From: Candidatus Eiseniibacteriota bacterium
Lineage (GTDB): Bacteria > Joyebacterota > Joyebacteria > Joyebacterales > Joyebacteraceae
Reading direction: 5' to 3'
NCBI GenBank assembly: GCA_030610515.1
Contig: JAUWRQ010000114.1
Location: 1 to 5,309, forward strand
Length of the DNA: 5,309 nt
The position numbers and the translations under genes are program-made. The notes beneath the pieces were generated by a model that saw only the letters and a program-made list of their open reading frames with translations, was not told where the DNA came from and did no database searches. Below, piece after piece: positions 4,861 through 5,309 of the stretch. Every line of letters begins with the position of its first letter. Within the stretch, counting starts at the first letter, position 1.

Positions 4861-5309
4861 CCGAGGGGGATCTCGGTGAACTCGGGACGGGCGTCTTCGA
4901 TCTGATCCTGTCGGTCTTCACCTTCGACAACATCCCGACGATGGAGACGAAGGTGGCGCTCTTCCGCGACCTCCGGCGCACTTTGAACGACGGCGGCAGC
5001 ATCGTGAGCGTGGTCTCTTCCCCGGACATCTACGTCAACGAGTGGGCTTCCTTCAGCACGAAGGACTTTCCCGAGAACAGGAACGCCGGGACCGGGGACA
5101 AGGTCCGGATCGTCATGCTCGACGTGGAGGACGGCCGTCCCGTGGAGGACATCGTCTGGTCCGACGAGGCGTACGAGGACGTCTACCGGCGCGCGGGGCT
5201 GACCGCGCTCGAGATGCACAGGCCTCTCGCGAAGGAGAGCGAACCGTACGCGTGGGTGCGCGAAACGCGGATCGCGCCCTGGGTGGTGTACGTGCTGGGG
5301 CGGGCGGAC
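4809..5309 (+). CDS. Class I SAM-dependent methyltransferase, N-terminus missing, 3' end cut by the window
   Basis: This frame is open from just after a TGA at 4785-4787 to the window end. Methyltransferase similarity begins around 4803-4809 and gives 167 residues from the ATG. MLARARERDP looks like the helix after the 'D-x-S' acidic strand of a Rossmann methyltransferase. FDLILSVFTFDNIP (30-43) is the strand-4 motif. LFRDLRRTLNDGGSIVSVVSS (51-71) is the strand-5 helix/turn/strand. YVNEWASFSTKDFPENRNA and a conserved C-terminal part (WVRETRIAPWVVYVL, 149-163) follow. What precedes residue 1 in an intact enzyme, namely the Gly-rich SAM-binding motif I and the acidic ribose-binding residue, is absent; that space is occupied by the cupin frame. 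The ATG at 4809 has no SD. The substrate is unknown. As read, it could not bind SAM, so it is a remnant or half of an assembly chimera. It overlaps the spurious cupin tail in another frame. Confidence 0.65.
   Translation, partial: MLARARERDPEGDYRRVTEGDLGELGTGVFDLILSVFTFDNIPTMETKVALFRDLRRTLNDGGSIVSVVSSPDIYVNEWASFSTKDFPENRNAGTGDKVRIVMLDVEDGRPVEDIVWSDEAYEDVYRRAGLTALEMHRPLAKESEPYAWVRETRIAPWVVYVLGRAD

Noticed and set aside
4614..5219. Antisense frame of 201 codons spanning the cupin/methyltransferase junction
   Set aside because: It is tempting because it crosses the junction unbroken, but it shows no fold-like pattern, whereas both + strand halves match known families.

Overview
This 5,309-base window is GC-rich, with G or C in most third codon positions. 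It is densely coded on the + strand and begins and ends inside genes, so it looks like a short contig from a high-GC bacterium. I cannot name the phylum from sequence alone. GTG starts, stop/start overlaps, Shine-Dalgarno (SD) sequences and sigma70-like promoter elements are all bacterial features. No RNA gene, CRISPR array, insertion sequence or phage gene is visible.

Layout. (1) 1-504: the 3' part of a flavodoxin-domain gene. (2) 505-712: an intergenic stretch with a perfect 9-bp hairpin and an extended -10 element. (3) 713-2974: a likely three-gene operon of an exported class C beta-lactamase-family serine hydrolase, a Cof-type HAD phosphatase and a small two-helix membrane protein, with touching or overlapping ends. 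The hydrolase carries a very strong RNA hairpin inside its signal-peptide codons. (4) 3051-3647: a RimJ/RimL-type GNAT acetyltransferase whose start lies right against a near-consensus sigma70 promoter. (5) 3711-4415: a six-helix membrane protein resembling the GAP/LysE-like transporters. (6) 4416-4569: a short leader region with an extended -10 and a small hairpin. (7) 4570-5309: a cupin reading frame that loses its fold at residue 78 and runs, out of frame, into the C-terminal two thirds of a class I SAM-dependent methyltransferase that has no SAM-binding N-terminus.

The genes do not form one recognisable pathway. They are mostly single-domain housekeeping or accessory enzymes. I see no convincing new defence, mobile or biosynthetic system. 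The points that merit checking are the cupin/methyltransferase junction (true deletion or assembly chimera), the 15-bp hairpin early in the hydrolase gene, and the promoter that would give the acetyltransferase an almost leaderless mRNA.
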